Shown here one piece after another: positions 28,050-38,699 of a stretch of DNA of 64,000 bases. The DNA is from an uncultured Gemmatimonadota bacterium (GTDB taxonomy: Bacteria; Gemmatimonadota; Gemmatimonadetes; Gemmatimonadales; Gemmatimonadaceae). A model generated the notes under the pieces. It was not told the origin of the DNA, ran no database searches, and saw only the letters and a program-made list of their open reading frames with translations. The stretch covers positions 930,001 through 994,000 of the forward strand of contig CADEFN010000001.1 of NCBI GenBank assembly GCA_902826615.1. The letters are read 5' to 3'. Each line of letters opens with the position of its first letter. Position 1 is the stretch's first letter. Position numbers and translations under genes: made by a program.

Positions 28050-28694
28050 TCAGCGCCCCGACACCGCCGCCTTGTGGACCGCGTCCAACCCCTTCACGAA
28101 GACGTCCGTCGGCAGCGCCCCCGGGACAACCTCACCATTGATGACAAACGTGGGAGTGCCGCGCACGTACAGTGACTTGGCGAGCGCGTTGTTGCGGGCC
28201 AGCGTTTCGCTTACGCCCTTCCCGCGAATGCACACCCCGTACCGCGCCGGGTCCACCCCCGACTCGGCCGCATACCGAGCCACCAGGGCGACCGGGCTCT
28301 TCGACGCCATCCAGGCCTTCCGGTTGAGGTAGAGCCGGTCATGCATGGGCCAGAACTTCCCCTGTTCCGCAGCGCAGATGGAGCCCTGCGCCGCTTCCGT
28401 GGCGTTGGGAAACATCCCGATGACAAACGGCACAAAACGCCAATACACCTTGCCCGATTTCGTATAGAGGCTGTCGAGTGCGGGCATGGTTTCGGCGGCG
28501 AACTTGGCGCAATACCCGCAGCCGAAGTCGGCCAACTCCACAATCCACACCGGGGCGTCGCGACGTCCCTTTTCCACCCCGTATCCCTCGAGCGAGACCG
28601 TGCGCTCAGCCAGCTGCACCCGCATCTGGGCACGCGCCAGTGAGGGTACGACAGCGAGCACGACGGCAACCACGGTGGGGAGAAGACTGAACAT
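28050..28694 (-). CDS. DsbA-family periplasmic thiol oxidoreductase
   Basis: A 214-residue exported protein. The signal peptide MFSLLPTVVAVVLAVVPSLARAQ precedes a thioredoxin domain with helical insertion: VWIVELADFGCGYCAKFAAETMPAL (CGYC redox site) and cis-proline region SLYVRGTPTFVINGEVVPGA. It resembles the DsbA/Thioredoxin_4 group that oxidises or isomerises disulfides. The ATG at 28694 is chosen because it starts the signal peptide. It is divergent from msrA, and both act on oxidised sulfur in proteins. Confidence 0.9.
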   Translation of the reverse strand: MFSLLPTVVAVVLAVVPSLARAQMRVQLAERTVSLEGYGVEKGRRDAPVWIVELADFGCGYCAKFAAETMPALDSLYTKSGKVYWRFVPFVIGMFPNATEAAQGSICAAEQGKFWPMHDRLYLNRKAWMASKSPVALVARYAAESGVDPARYGVCIRGKGVSETLARNNALAKSLYVRGTPTFVINGEVVPGALPTDVFVKGLDAVHKAAVSGR

Positions 28695-28832
28695 GACGGG
28701 GGAAGGGAAGGCAGAGTCCGGAATACCCGGGACCATCCGGGAAAGATCGCCCCGCAGCTCCGGCCACAGAAGGCCTGCCGGGAATCAATCGGGTCCCTCG
28801 CGTCTTGGAGGTGTGTACCTCATCATTGGACC

Positions 28833-29375
28833 ATGACCAAAATCGAGATGGCCACCCTGGGTGGCGGGTGTTTCTGGTGCCTGGAGGCCGTGTACCAGGA
28901 GCTGGCGGGAGTGAAGGAGATTGTGTCGGGATACGCAGGCGGCCACGTGAAGGACCCGACGTACGAGGAGGTGTGCGGAAAGGAGACCGGGCACGCCGAG
29001 GTGGTGCAGGTGACCTTCGACGCCGAGGTCGTCACCTATCGTGACATCCTCGAGGTCTTTTTCTCCATTCACGACCCTACCACACAGGACCGGCAGGGCA
29101 ACGACGTCGGACCACAGTACCGGTCGGCGATTTTCACGCACGATGACACGCAGCTCGCCGTGGCGCGCGAGATCGTGAAAGAGCTCACCGATGACAAGGT
29201 GTTCGCCGACCCGATCGTGACAGAGATCGCGCCGCTGCCTCTGTTCTACCCGGCGGAACTGTACCATCAAAACTACTTCCGGCAGCACAGCAGCCAGCCT
29301 TACTGCACCTTTGTCATCTCGCCCAAGCTGACCAAGTTCCGGCAGAAGTTTGCGGCCAGGCGAGTTGCGCGTTAG
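28833..29375 (+). CDS. msrA: Peptide-methionine (S)-S-oxide reductase MsrA
   Basis: A 180-residue enzyme with the diagnostic active site TLGGGCFWCLEAVYQELAGV (nucleophile Cys in GCFWC) and the family blocks GYAGGHVKDPTYEEVCGKETGHAEVVQVTFD, FFSIHDPTTQDRQGNDVGPQYRSAIF and FYPAELYHQNYF. It reduces the S-epimer of methionine sulfoxide. There is no signal peptide. The stop TAG is embedded in the octamer CGTTAGGC at 29370-29377. Confidence 0.96.
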   Translation: MTKIEMATLGGGCFWCLEAVYQELAGVKEIVSGYAGGHVKDPTYEEVCGKETGHAEVVQVTFDAEVVTYRDILEVFFSIHDPTTQDRQGNDVGPQYRSAIFTHDDTQLAVAREIVKELTDDKVFADPIVTEIAPLPLFYPAELYHQNYFRQHSSQPYCTFVISPKLTKFRQKFAARRVAR

Positions 29376-29455
29376 GCGCTGACCGATCTGCGTCCGGTGT
29401 CTTGCGGATCGACGGAACGGCCCGTTGGTTTGTCGGGAATCCACCTCTCGATCCC

Positions 29456-30649
29456 ATGACTCGATTGTTTGTCGCGTGTCTCGTGATGCTCGGCGCGGTC
29501 GGCGCCCGGGCGCAGGAAACGCTGGTGGTGCGCGGGGCCACGGTTCATACCGCGGCCGGCGCCCCCATACCCAATGCCACCATCGTGGTTCGCGATGGAA
29601 AAATCGCCGCGGTTGGCGCGAATCTCGCCATTCCTGCCGGCGCGCGGGTCATCGACGCGGCGGGGAAGGTGATCATCCCGGGGATGATCGACGAACACTC
29701 GCATATCGGGAGCCGACCCACCGACCTCAACGACCGGCCGATGATCATCGGACCGCAGCACCGGTTTATCGATGCGCTCGACCTCGACGACCCGGCATGG
29801 AAAGATGCGGTGAAGGGTGGGGTGACCACACTGACCACCGGGCCGGGGAGTGGCGAGAACGTCAGTGGCATGGCGGTCGTCATCAAGACCTTTGGCGCCG
29901 ACCTCCCCAAACGTGTGCTGCTCGAAAAAGGCGGGATGAAGTTTGCCATGGGGCCCAAACGGAATGATGCCTATCCCGCGACGGCGATGGGGGTGGCCGC
30001 CAACCTGCGCCAGTATCTCATTCGCACGCAGGAGTATGTGGCCGCGTGGAAGAAGTACGAGGACGGCGGTCGCCAGGGCACGCCTCCGGCTCGCGACCTC
30101 GGCTACGAGGCGATGGCCGAAGTCCTGAGTGGAAAGGTGCGGGTGCGCACCCACGTGCACAGTGCCACCGATGTGATGACCATCCTCAGGCTCAAGGATG
30201 AATTCGGTTTCAATCTCACGCTCCATCACTCCACCGAGGCCTACAAGGTGGCAGCAGAAGTGGCCAAGCGGGGTGTGAGTGCCGTGGTGCTCCCACTCGG
30301 CCCGCGTATTGGAGTCACCGAAGATGCCATGCGCGGCCCGTATGAGTTGTGGAAGGCCGGCGTGAAGATCGCCATGCACACGGACCACCCCGTCATCAAC
30401 CAGAAGTGGCTGCGGCTGTGCGCCGCTCTCGCCATGCGATACGGCTTGCCAGAGGCCGAGGCGCTCAAGGCGGTGACGATCAATGTCGCGGAGATCCAGG
30501 GTGTGGCTGACCGCGTCGGCAGCATTCAGGTAGGCAAGGACGCCGACTTTGTGGTGATGAATGGGCCGTGGTACGAACCCGTCACGAGGGTGGATATGGT
30601 GTTTGGCAATGGGGCGGTGATCTACGATCGAGCCACGGAGGAGCGCTGA
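29456..30649 (+). CDS. Secreted amidohydrolase, metal ligands intact (first of a coupled pair)
   Basis: A 397-residue amidohydrolase. The signal peptide MTRLFVACLVMLGAVGARAQ is followed by the beta domain and metal motif GMIDEHSHIGSR (HxH). His residues in VRTHVHSATDVM and LTLHHSTEAYK and the AMHTDHPV segment complete an intact site. It ends with GKDADFVVMNGPW. Its stop overlaps the start of the next amidohydrolase (TGATG at 30647-30651). The pair are paralogues, but only this one keeps the metal ligands, so this is probably the active subunit. Confidence 0.9.
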   Translation: MTRLFVACLVMLGAVGARAQETLVVRGATVHTAAGAPIPNATIVVRDGKIAAVGANLAIPAGARVIDAAGKVIIPGMIDEHSHIGSRPTDLNDRPMIIGPQHRFIDALDLDDPAWKDAVKGGVTTLTTGPGSGENVSGMAVVIKTFGADLPKRVLLEKGGMKFAMGPKRNDAYPATAMGVAANLRQYLIRTQEYVAAWKKYEDGGRQGTPPARDLGYEAMAEVLSGKVRVRTHVHSATDVMTILRLKDEFGFNLTLHHSTEAYKVAAEVAKRGVSAVVLPLGPRIGVTEDAMRGPYELWKAGVKIAMHTDHPVINQKWLRLCAALAMRYGLPEAEALKAVTINVAEIQGVADRVGSIQVGKDADFVVMNGPWYEPVTRVDMVFGNGAVIYDRATEER

Positions 30650-31914
30650 TGCGTTCCTGGGTTCTCACGGCGCTGAGCGCCGCCGTCATTCCCGTGGCAT
30701 CCATCTCGGCACAGGCCCGTGCGGTGGTGCTGCGAGGGGCGACCGTTATCCCGATCGATGGCCCCGCGATTCCAAACGGCTCCGTCGTTATGCAGGGCGG
30801 GAAAATCGTTGCGGTGGGCGCGACGGTGCAAACCCCTGCCGGGGCGCAGGTCATCGATGTGCGTGGGAAATACGTCATGCCAGGGCTGGTCGATGCCATG
30901 ACCTCGCTGGGGATTGGTGGCACCGACCTCAATGAGCCGAGCGATCCCGTCACCCCGCAGATGCGTGTGTTCGAGGCCTTCAACCCCTTTGGCACCTTCG
31001 GAAGTGGGACGACGGGTCCGCTGCGTCTTGCCGAGATCCTCAGCGGTGGCGTGACCGCGATGTACATCGCCCCTGCCGACGCGGCGCTGATCGGTGGTCA
31101 GGGCGCGGTGGTCAAGACGGCCGGTGACAACCTCGCGTCCATGGCGTTACGCGATCCCGCGGCCATGGACATGACACTCGGGGAGCAGCCCAAAAAGGCG
31201 GCAGCGGCACGTCAGCGAGACCCGGCCACGCGCATGGCGGAGATGGCCATGATGCGGCAGGCCCTTATCAAGGCGCAGGAGTATGCTCGCAACAAGGCGG
31301 CCAATCCCGCCCTTCCGCGTGATCTGGGTAGCGAGGCCCTGGGCCTCTTGCTGCGCAAGGAAATCCCGGCCCGTATCCAGGCCAACACCGCCGGTGATAT
31401 TCGCAACGCCGTGTCGCTGTCGCGAGAGTTCGGATTCGATCTCATCATCGACGGTGGCGCCAACGCCAAGGCGCAGATTCCCCTGCTCACCGAACAGAAG
31501 GTTCCCGTCGTCCTCGGCCAGGTCTCACATCCGTTTGTGAGCAACGAGGAGATCCCGGATATGTCGGAGTATCCCCCGGTGGACGAACGGACCCCGGCCA
31601 CGCTGACCAATGCGGGAATCAAGACCGCGATCGCCACCTTCTCTCGCGCGTTTGGTTCCCTTGCCCCGTCGGGATCGAGCAAATGGATGCTGCTGGATGC
31701 CGGTATTGCGGTGGGCTTCGGGATGACGGAGGAGCAGGTGCTCCGCGCCGTGACGATTGTTCCCGCCGAGATTCTGGGGGTGCAGCAGCGGATTGGTTCA
31801 CTGACCGCGGGCAAGGACGCCGACGTGATCGTACTCGACGGGCCTCCGCTCTCGATGAAGACGTGGGTGGAGCGGGTGTACGTGAACGGGGAGCTGGTGC
31901 ACCAGAAACCCTAG
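30649..31914 (+). CDS. Amidohydrolase paralogue lacking metal ligands (probable pseudo-enzyme partner)
   Basis: A 421-residue exported paralogue (signal MRSWVLTALSAAVIPVASISAQ). The fold is kept: VVLRGATVIPIDGPAIPNGSVVMQGGKIVAVGA at the start and GKDADVIVLDGPPLSMKTWVERVYVNGELV at the end. All catalytic positions have changed relative to its neighbour: GLVDAMTSLGIGG replaces the HxH motif, RIQANTAGDI replaces RTHVHSATDV, DLIIDGGANAKA replaces LTLHHSTEAYK, and IATFSRAF replaces AMHTDHPV. It is translationally coupled, which suggests a structural or regulatory subunit of a heteromeric enzyme. Confidence 0.88.
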   Translation: MRSWVLTALSAAVIPVASISAQARAVVLRGATVIPIDGPAIPNGSVVMQGGKIVAVGATVQTPAGAQVIDVRGKYVMPGLVDAMTSLGIGGTDLNEPSDPVTPQMRVFEAFNPFGTFGSGTTGPLRLAEILSGGVTAMYIAPADAALIGGQGAVVKTAGDNLASMALRDPAAMDMTLGEQPKKAAAARQRDPATRMAEMAMMRQALIKAQEYARNKAANPALPRDLGSEALGLLLRKEIPARIQANTAGDIRNAVSLSREFGFDLIIDGGANAKAQIPLLTEQKVPVVLGQVSHPFVSNEEIPDMSEYPPVDERTPATLTNAGIKTAIATFSRAFGSLAPSGSSKWMLLDAGIAVGFGMTEEQVLRAVTIVPAEILGVQQRIGSLTAGKDADVIVLDGPPLSMKTWVERVYVNGELVHQKP

Positions 31915-31922
31915 TCCGCAGC

Positions 31923-33590
31923 CTAACGATTGGGATGACTGATCCTGGTGAGCGCCGCCCAGAAGCGTGGGTGGTGGCAGGCCAGTCGGGCGAAGCGACG
32001 TTCCTGCGGCGCGCCCTTGGCCTGCACCAGTGCCCAGAGTGCGGCGCGTTCGGCAGAGGTCCAGTGCGCGATGTCGCTCGCGATCAGGTCGATCACTGGC
32101 CCGAGGAGCCGAAAGCCGCGTTGCTCGCGAGGGCGTAGCGAGCGCCGCGATCCGGTGAGTGTGGTGAGCCAGTGCCGGCCGCGTGCGGTGAGCCACGCAT
32201 CCCGCCCGGCACCAGATGTGTGGTTGAGATGACGGGCGACCAGGAGCCCGAGATTGACCAGGTTCCGCTCGGCGAAGAGTGGTGTGGTCGCGCCGGGAAG
32301 CTCGAGAATCAGATCATCCCGGGCCAGGCGTTTGAGGGAACGGAGTGAGGTGCGATGCTGCGGCGTGCGCGCAAGGTGTTGCCGTTCACGAGCCGCCAAC
32401 GCACCCCCTTCGGCGCTGGCCGCACGAAAACCCAGACGGTCATACAACCAGTAGGCACCCGAGGCGAGGGCTTCGTCGTTCCCTGCTCCAAACTGGTAGG
32501 GGTTCACCACAAAGCGATGGATCCCGAACAACGTGTGAAACGTCTGCAGCGCGCGCGCAAAGAGCCACGGTGCCTCGCTCTGCCTGAAGGCGTCGAAGAG
32601 GTTGATCCCCGTGTTGGCCTGACCAGCGAGTGGTGTCACGCCTCCATACCCCACGGGCACACCACCGGCAAACAAGACGTAGCCGTAATTGGCCTCCAGG
32701 GCCAGACGATGATGGTGGTCCGCTCCAACAATCAGCAGGGCGGTCTGTTCCCCAAGGTCAGCGAGGTAGAGCTCACCCAGGTTGGGGTACATCGTCGGCG
32801 TGACCTCGCGGCAGCGAGCCAGCAGCGCCGCGCGCGCCGCATCGAGCCACCCGATGGCGGTGTCGCCGCGAAGCCTGGTGATACGAGGTGCGGGCGTTTC
32901 GAGCAGGTCGGCCACATGAGGTGGTGGGCGGCGGAAGGGAGCGCTACTGATGTCAGGCGCAACCGGTGCCCGATTGCGCGTCACCGACCATGGCGAGTTG
33001 TGCAACTCCCACGACACCACCGGCTCGGCGCTGCTCCAGGCCGTTTCCAGTTGGGCACTCGATCCGCTCAGCAGCCAGGAGAGTGGGGTTGATGTGTGTC
33101 CGCTGGCACGCGCGACCCACGACTTTGTGGAAAGGCCGCTGTCGTCAAAGGCGTCGTCTTCGGCGGGGAGTAGGTGATGGCGAATGAGCGGTTCGAGCTG
33201 CTCCCATGTCGACTCTGTGTCGGGGTGGAGGGCGATGGCCTCTTCATGATCAGCCAGCCAGCGTGTGCTCCCGAACATGAAAGTGTGCGAGGACCTGGTC
33301 CCCGCGAGCCCCGTGTCGCGCAGCCGGTGTCGCTGAGCGGAGGGGAGTTGCTGTACCGCCCGGTAGGTGCGGCCGATCAGGCGCGTTGCCTTTCGTGCGA
33401 GGGAAGGCGTTTTGGGGAATGCGATGAGGAAGAGCAGCTCGTGGTGTGCGTCCAGGAGGGTGCGCGCTGACTGCAGTGGCGATTGGGCGAGGGCGCTGAG
33501 GAGCTCAGCGGTGCGGCAGATGGCCTGGGGCGAGAAGTCGCGCCGGAGCGAATGGAGCTCTGTGATGATCGACCGGAGGGGAATTGGCAC
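31923..33590 (-). CDS. Conserved-looking protein of unknown function with a GNAT-like C-terminal region
   Basis: A 555-residue protein that I cannot name. The N-terminal third is helical (HELLFLIAFPKTPSLARKATRLIG). Residues about 300-410 read like a GNAT-type fold: YGYVLFAGGVPVGYGGVTPLAGQANTGINLFDAFRQSEAPWLFARALQTFHTLFGIHRFVVNPYQFGAGNDEALASGAYWLYDRLGFRA. No signal peptide or membrane helix is seen. The stop TAG lies in a GCCTAACG octamer (31921-31928), 8 nt from the convergent amidohydrolase stop. Confidence 0.7.
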   Translation of the reverse strand: MPIPLRSIITELHSLRRDFSPQAICRTAELLSALAQSPLQSARTLLDAHHELLFLIAFPKTPSLARKATRLIGRTYRAVQQLPSAQRHRLRDTGLAGTRSSHTFMFGSTRWLADHEEAIALHPDTESTWEQLEPLIRHHLLPAEDDAFDDSGLSTKSWVARASGHTSTPLSWLLSGSSAQLETAWSSAEPVVSWELHNSPWSVTRNRAPVAPDISSAPFRRPPPHVADLLETPAPRITRLRGDTAIGWLDAARAALLARCREVTPTMYPNLGELYLADLGEQTALLIVGADHHHRLALEANYGYVLFAGGVPVGYGGVTPLAGQANTGINLFDAFRQSEAPWLFARALQTFHTLFGIHRFVVNPYQFGAGNDEALASGAYWLYDRLGFRAASAEGGALAARERQHLARTPQHRTSLRSLKRLARDDLILELPGATTPLFAERNLVNLGLLVARHLNHTSGAGRDAWLTARGRHWLTTLTGSRRSLRPREQRGFRLLGPVIDLIASDIAHWTSAERAALWALVQAKGAPQERRFARLACHHPRFWAALTRISHPNR

Positions 33591-33729
33591 CCGGCGAAGG
33601 TTGCGCGGGCAATTCAGACTCAGGTCCGGAGGATGCCGTGTGTTACGTGAGGGAAACGGAGGGGGCGAGCCGGTTGATTTGTCCCCGGGGCATCCGTCAG
33701 ATTAGGTAATGGTCGGCAGTGCCGGCTGA

Positions 33730-33802
33730 TGGGGTGTAGCTCAGCTGGCAGAGCGCCTGACTGTTAATCAGGAAGTCGCTGGTTCGAATCCAGCCGCCCC
33801 AG
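33730..33802 (+). tRNA. tRNA-Asn (anticodon GTT)
   Basis: A 73-nt cloverleaf. The acceptor stem TGGGGTG pairs with CGCCCCA (one G-T), the D arm is TAGCTCAGCTGGCAGAGC, the anticodon loop CTGTTAA carries GTT, and the T arm is GCTGG-TTCGAAT-CCAGC. The discriminator base is G, and no CCA is encoded. Confidence 0.97.
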
Positions 33803-33832
33803 TTTCGTAAGTCTTTCTAGCGGAAACAGATC

Positions 33833-33866
33833 GCGGCTCGACCCATCAAGTGGGTCGAGCCGCTTT
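33833..33866 (+). terminator. Intrinsic terminator after tRNA-Asn
   Basis: A perfect 13-bp stem (GCGGCTCGACCCA / TGGGTCGAGCCGC) with a 5-nt loop is followed by TTTCGTTT. It lies 30 nt after the tRNA and 46 nt before the convergent katG stop, so it can serve both sides. Confidence 0.85.
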
Positions 33867-33911
33867 CGTTTGCTACAATGCGCTCGCAGACGAACACCAG
33901 CGGCAGCGTGG

Positions 33912-37165
<3,254 letters not shown>

Positions 37166-37200
37166 CGCTGTAACGGCCCTGCGTCTCGCTCGTTACAGCG
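37166..37200. promoter_or_regulatory. 10-bp inverted repeat upstream of the lipase-CHAT operon
   Basis: CGCTGTAACG and CGTTACAGCG are perfect inverted arms of 10 bp with a 15-nt spacer. They start directly after the oxyR stop and end 80 nt before the lipase start. No T-tract follows, so it could be an operator for the downstream operon or a factor-dependent end of the oxyR transcript. Confidence 0.55.
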
Positions 37201-37280
37201 GCCTCATCGTTTCTCCGCTGTCGCCAGGGCGTTGCACGAATGCCTCACCTTGCCAATAGACGAAGGGACACGCCGATTGC

Positions 37281-38699
37281 TTGCCATCCGCATTCTCGGA
37301 GCCCTCGGTGCCTTCTGCATTTGGTGACGTCGTCATTCTGCTTCCCGGAATTACCGGGAGCGTGCTCGCCCGCAATGGGAAAGACGTGTGGGCGCCGTCT
37401 GCTGGCGGCATTTTCCGGGCGGTGTTCAGTCTGGGCGGATCCATCAAGGACCTCGAGCTCACCGCCGATGACGCCGACGATGGTGTCACGGCGCCGCGTC
37501 TGATCGGAGACATCACGGTCATACCGGGCCTCATCAAGATCGACGGCTACACGAAGGTTGCCGACTATCTGGTAGAGCAACTGCAGCTCACCCGCGGTGA
37601 GAACTTCTTCGAGTTTCCCTACGATTGGCGTCGCGACAACCGCATCAGTGCTCGCCAGCTTGAAAGCAAGGCGATGGATTGGCTGCAGAAGTGGCGCAAG
37701 AGTTCCGGGAATGCCAACGCCAAGCTGATTCTGCTCGGTCACTCGATGGGTGGCCTGGTATCTCGCTACTTCCTGGAGAACCTGGGCGGGTGGCAGCACA
37801 CACGTACGCTCGTGACCTTCGGGACGCCGCACCGGGGGTCGCTCAACGCCGTCGACTTCCTGGTGAACGGCATGAAGAAAGGCGCGGGCCCCTTCAAGCT
37901 CGACATCACACCGTTGTTGCGTTCGCTCACGTCGGTGTACCAGCTCCTGCCCATCTACCGCTGCGTCGATCTGGGAGGCGCGAAGGACGAGTACATCGCG
38001 GCAGCCGCGACTCAGGGACACCTCGCAGGGGTTGACCCCAAACGCGCAGCAGCTGCACGCGCCTTTCATCAGGAAATCGAAGACGCGCAAAAGGCCAATG
38101 CAGCCGACGCGCGCTATCGCGAGCAGGGGTATCGCATGGTACCCATGGTGGGGATCGATCAACCCACGCTGCAGTCGGCGCGAGTCCGCAGTGGCGTGGT
38201 GGAGTTGCTGCGCTCCCTTGGAGGCAGCGACGACGCCGGCGACGGCACCGTGCCTCGTGTCTCGGCAACCCCCGTCGAGCTGAGTGACGCCGAGGACGAG
38301 GTGTATGCCGCAGAGAAACACGGGTCGCTGCAAAACACCGATGGATTGCTGCAGAACGTGAAGGGAGTCCTCACCCGCCCGAGCTCCGACCGGCTCCGGG
38401 ATCTGCGTTCCAGCGCGTTAGGTGTGTCGGTTGCGCTGGACGTTGAAGACGCATTCGATGCCGGAGAGCCGGTGGTTGTTCGCGCGAAACCTCTGGAAGG
38501 CGCCCCGGCTCTGCGCGTCAGCCTCGTGAATGTGGCCACAGGGGAATCCGTCGTCAGCACTGATCCACTGGGTCGCGGGAGCGAGGGCTGGCAGGTGGGC
38601 GAATACGATCTTCCGCCAGGTGCGTATCGTGTCACGGTCGAGGGTGCAGGAAAGGTGACCCCGGTCCACGATCTCTTTCTGGTGCACGAAAAGGCATGA
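37281..38699 (+). CDS. LCAT-like alpha/beta-hydrolase (predicted lipase/acyltransferase), partner of the CHAT protease
   Basis: A 472-residue cytoplasmic-looking protein of the lecithin:cholesterol acyltransferase/PGAP1-like lipase group. It starts with the typical strand VVILLPGITGSVLAR (oxyanion-loop region), has FEFPYDWRRDNR, and carries the nucleophile Ser155 in LILLGHSMGGLVSRYFLE. The acid is probably the Asp in AGDGTVPRVSATP and the His in AAEKHGSLQNTD. Residues about 375-472 form a separate beta-sandwich-like domain (VSVALDVEDAFDAGEPVVVRAK ... GAYRVTVEGAGKV). There is no signal peptide. The start is TTG 37281 or GTG 37308. Its stop overlaps the CHAT gene start (ATGA at 38696-38699), so the two are made together. 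Confidence 0.85.
   Translation: MPSAFSEPSVPSAFGDVVILLPGITGSVLARNGKDVWAPSAGGIFRAVFSLGGSIKDLELTADDADDGVTAPRLIGDITVIPGLIKIDGYTKVADYLVEQLQLTRGENFFEFPYDWRRDNRISARQLESKAMDWLQKWRKSSGNANAKLILLGHSMGGLVSRYFLENLGGWQHTRTLVTFGTPHRGSLNAVDFLVNGMKKGAGPFKLDITPLLRSLTSVYQLLPIYRCVDLGGAKDEYIAAAATQGHLAGVDPKRAAAARAFHQEIEDAQKANAADARYREQGYRMVPMVGIDQPTLQSARVRSGVVELLRSLGGSDDAGDGTVPRVSATPVELSDAEDEVYAAEKHGSLQNTDGLLQNVKGVLTRPSSDRLRDLRSSALGVSVALDVEDAFDAGEPVVVRAKPLEGAPALRVSLVNVATGESVVSTDPLGRGSEGWQVGEYDLPPGAYRVTVEGAGKVTPVHDLFLVHEKA

Noticed and set aside
33730-33802. Integration of a mobile element at tRNA-Asn
   Set aside because: No integrase gene and no repeat of the tRNA 3' end was seen in the flanking sequence; the tRNA is followed by a normal terminator.
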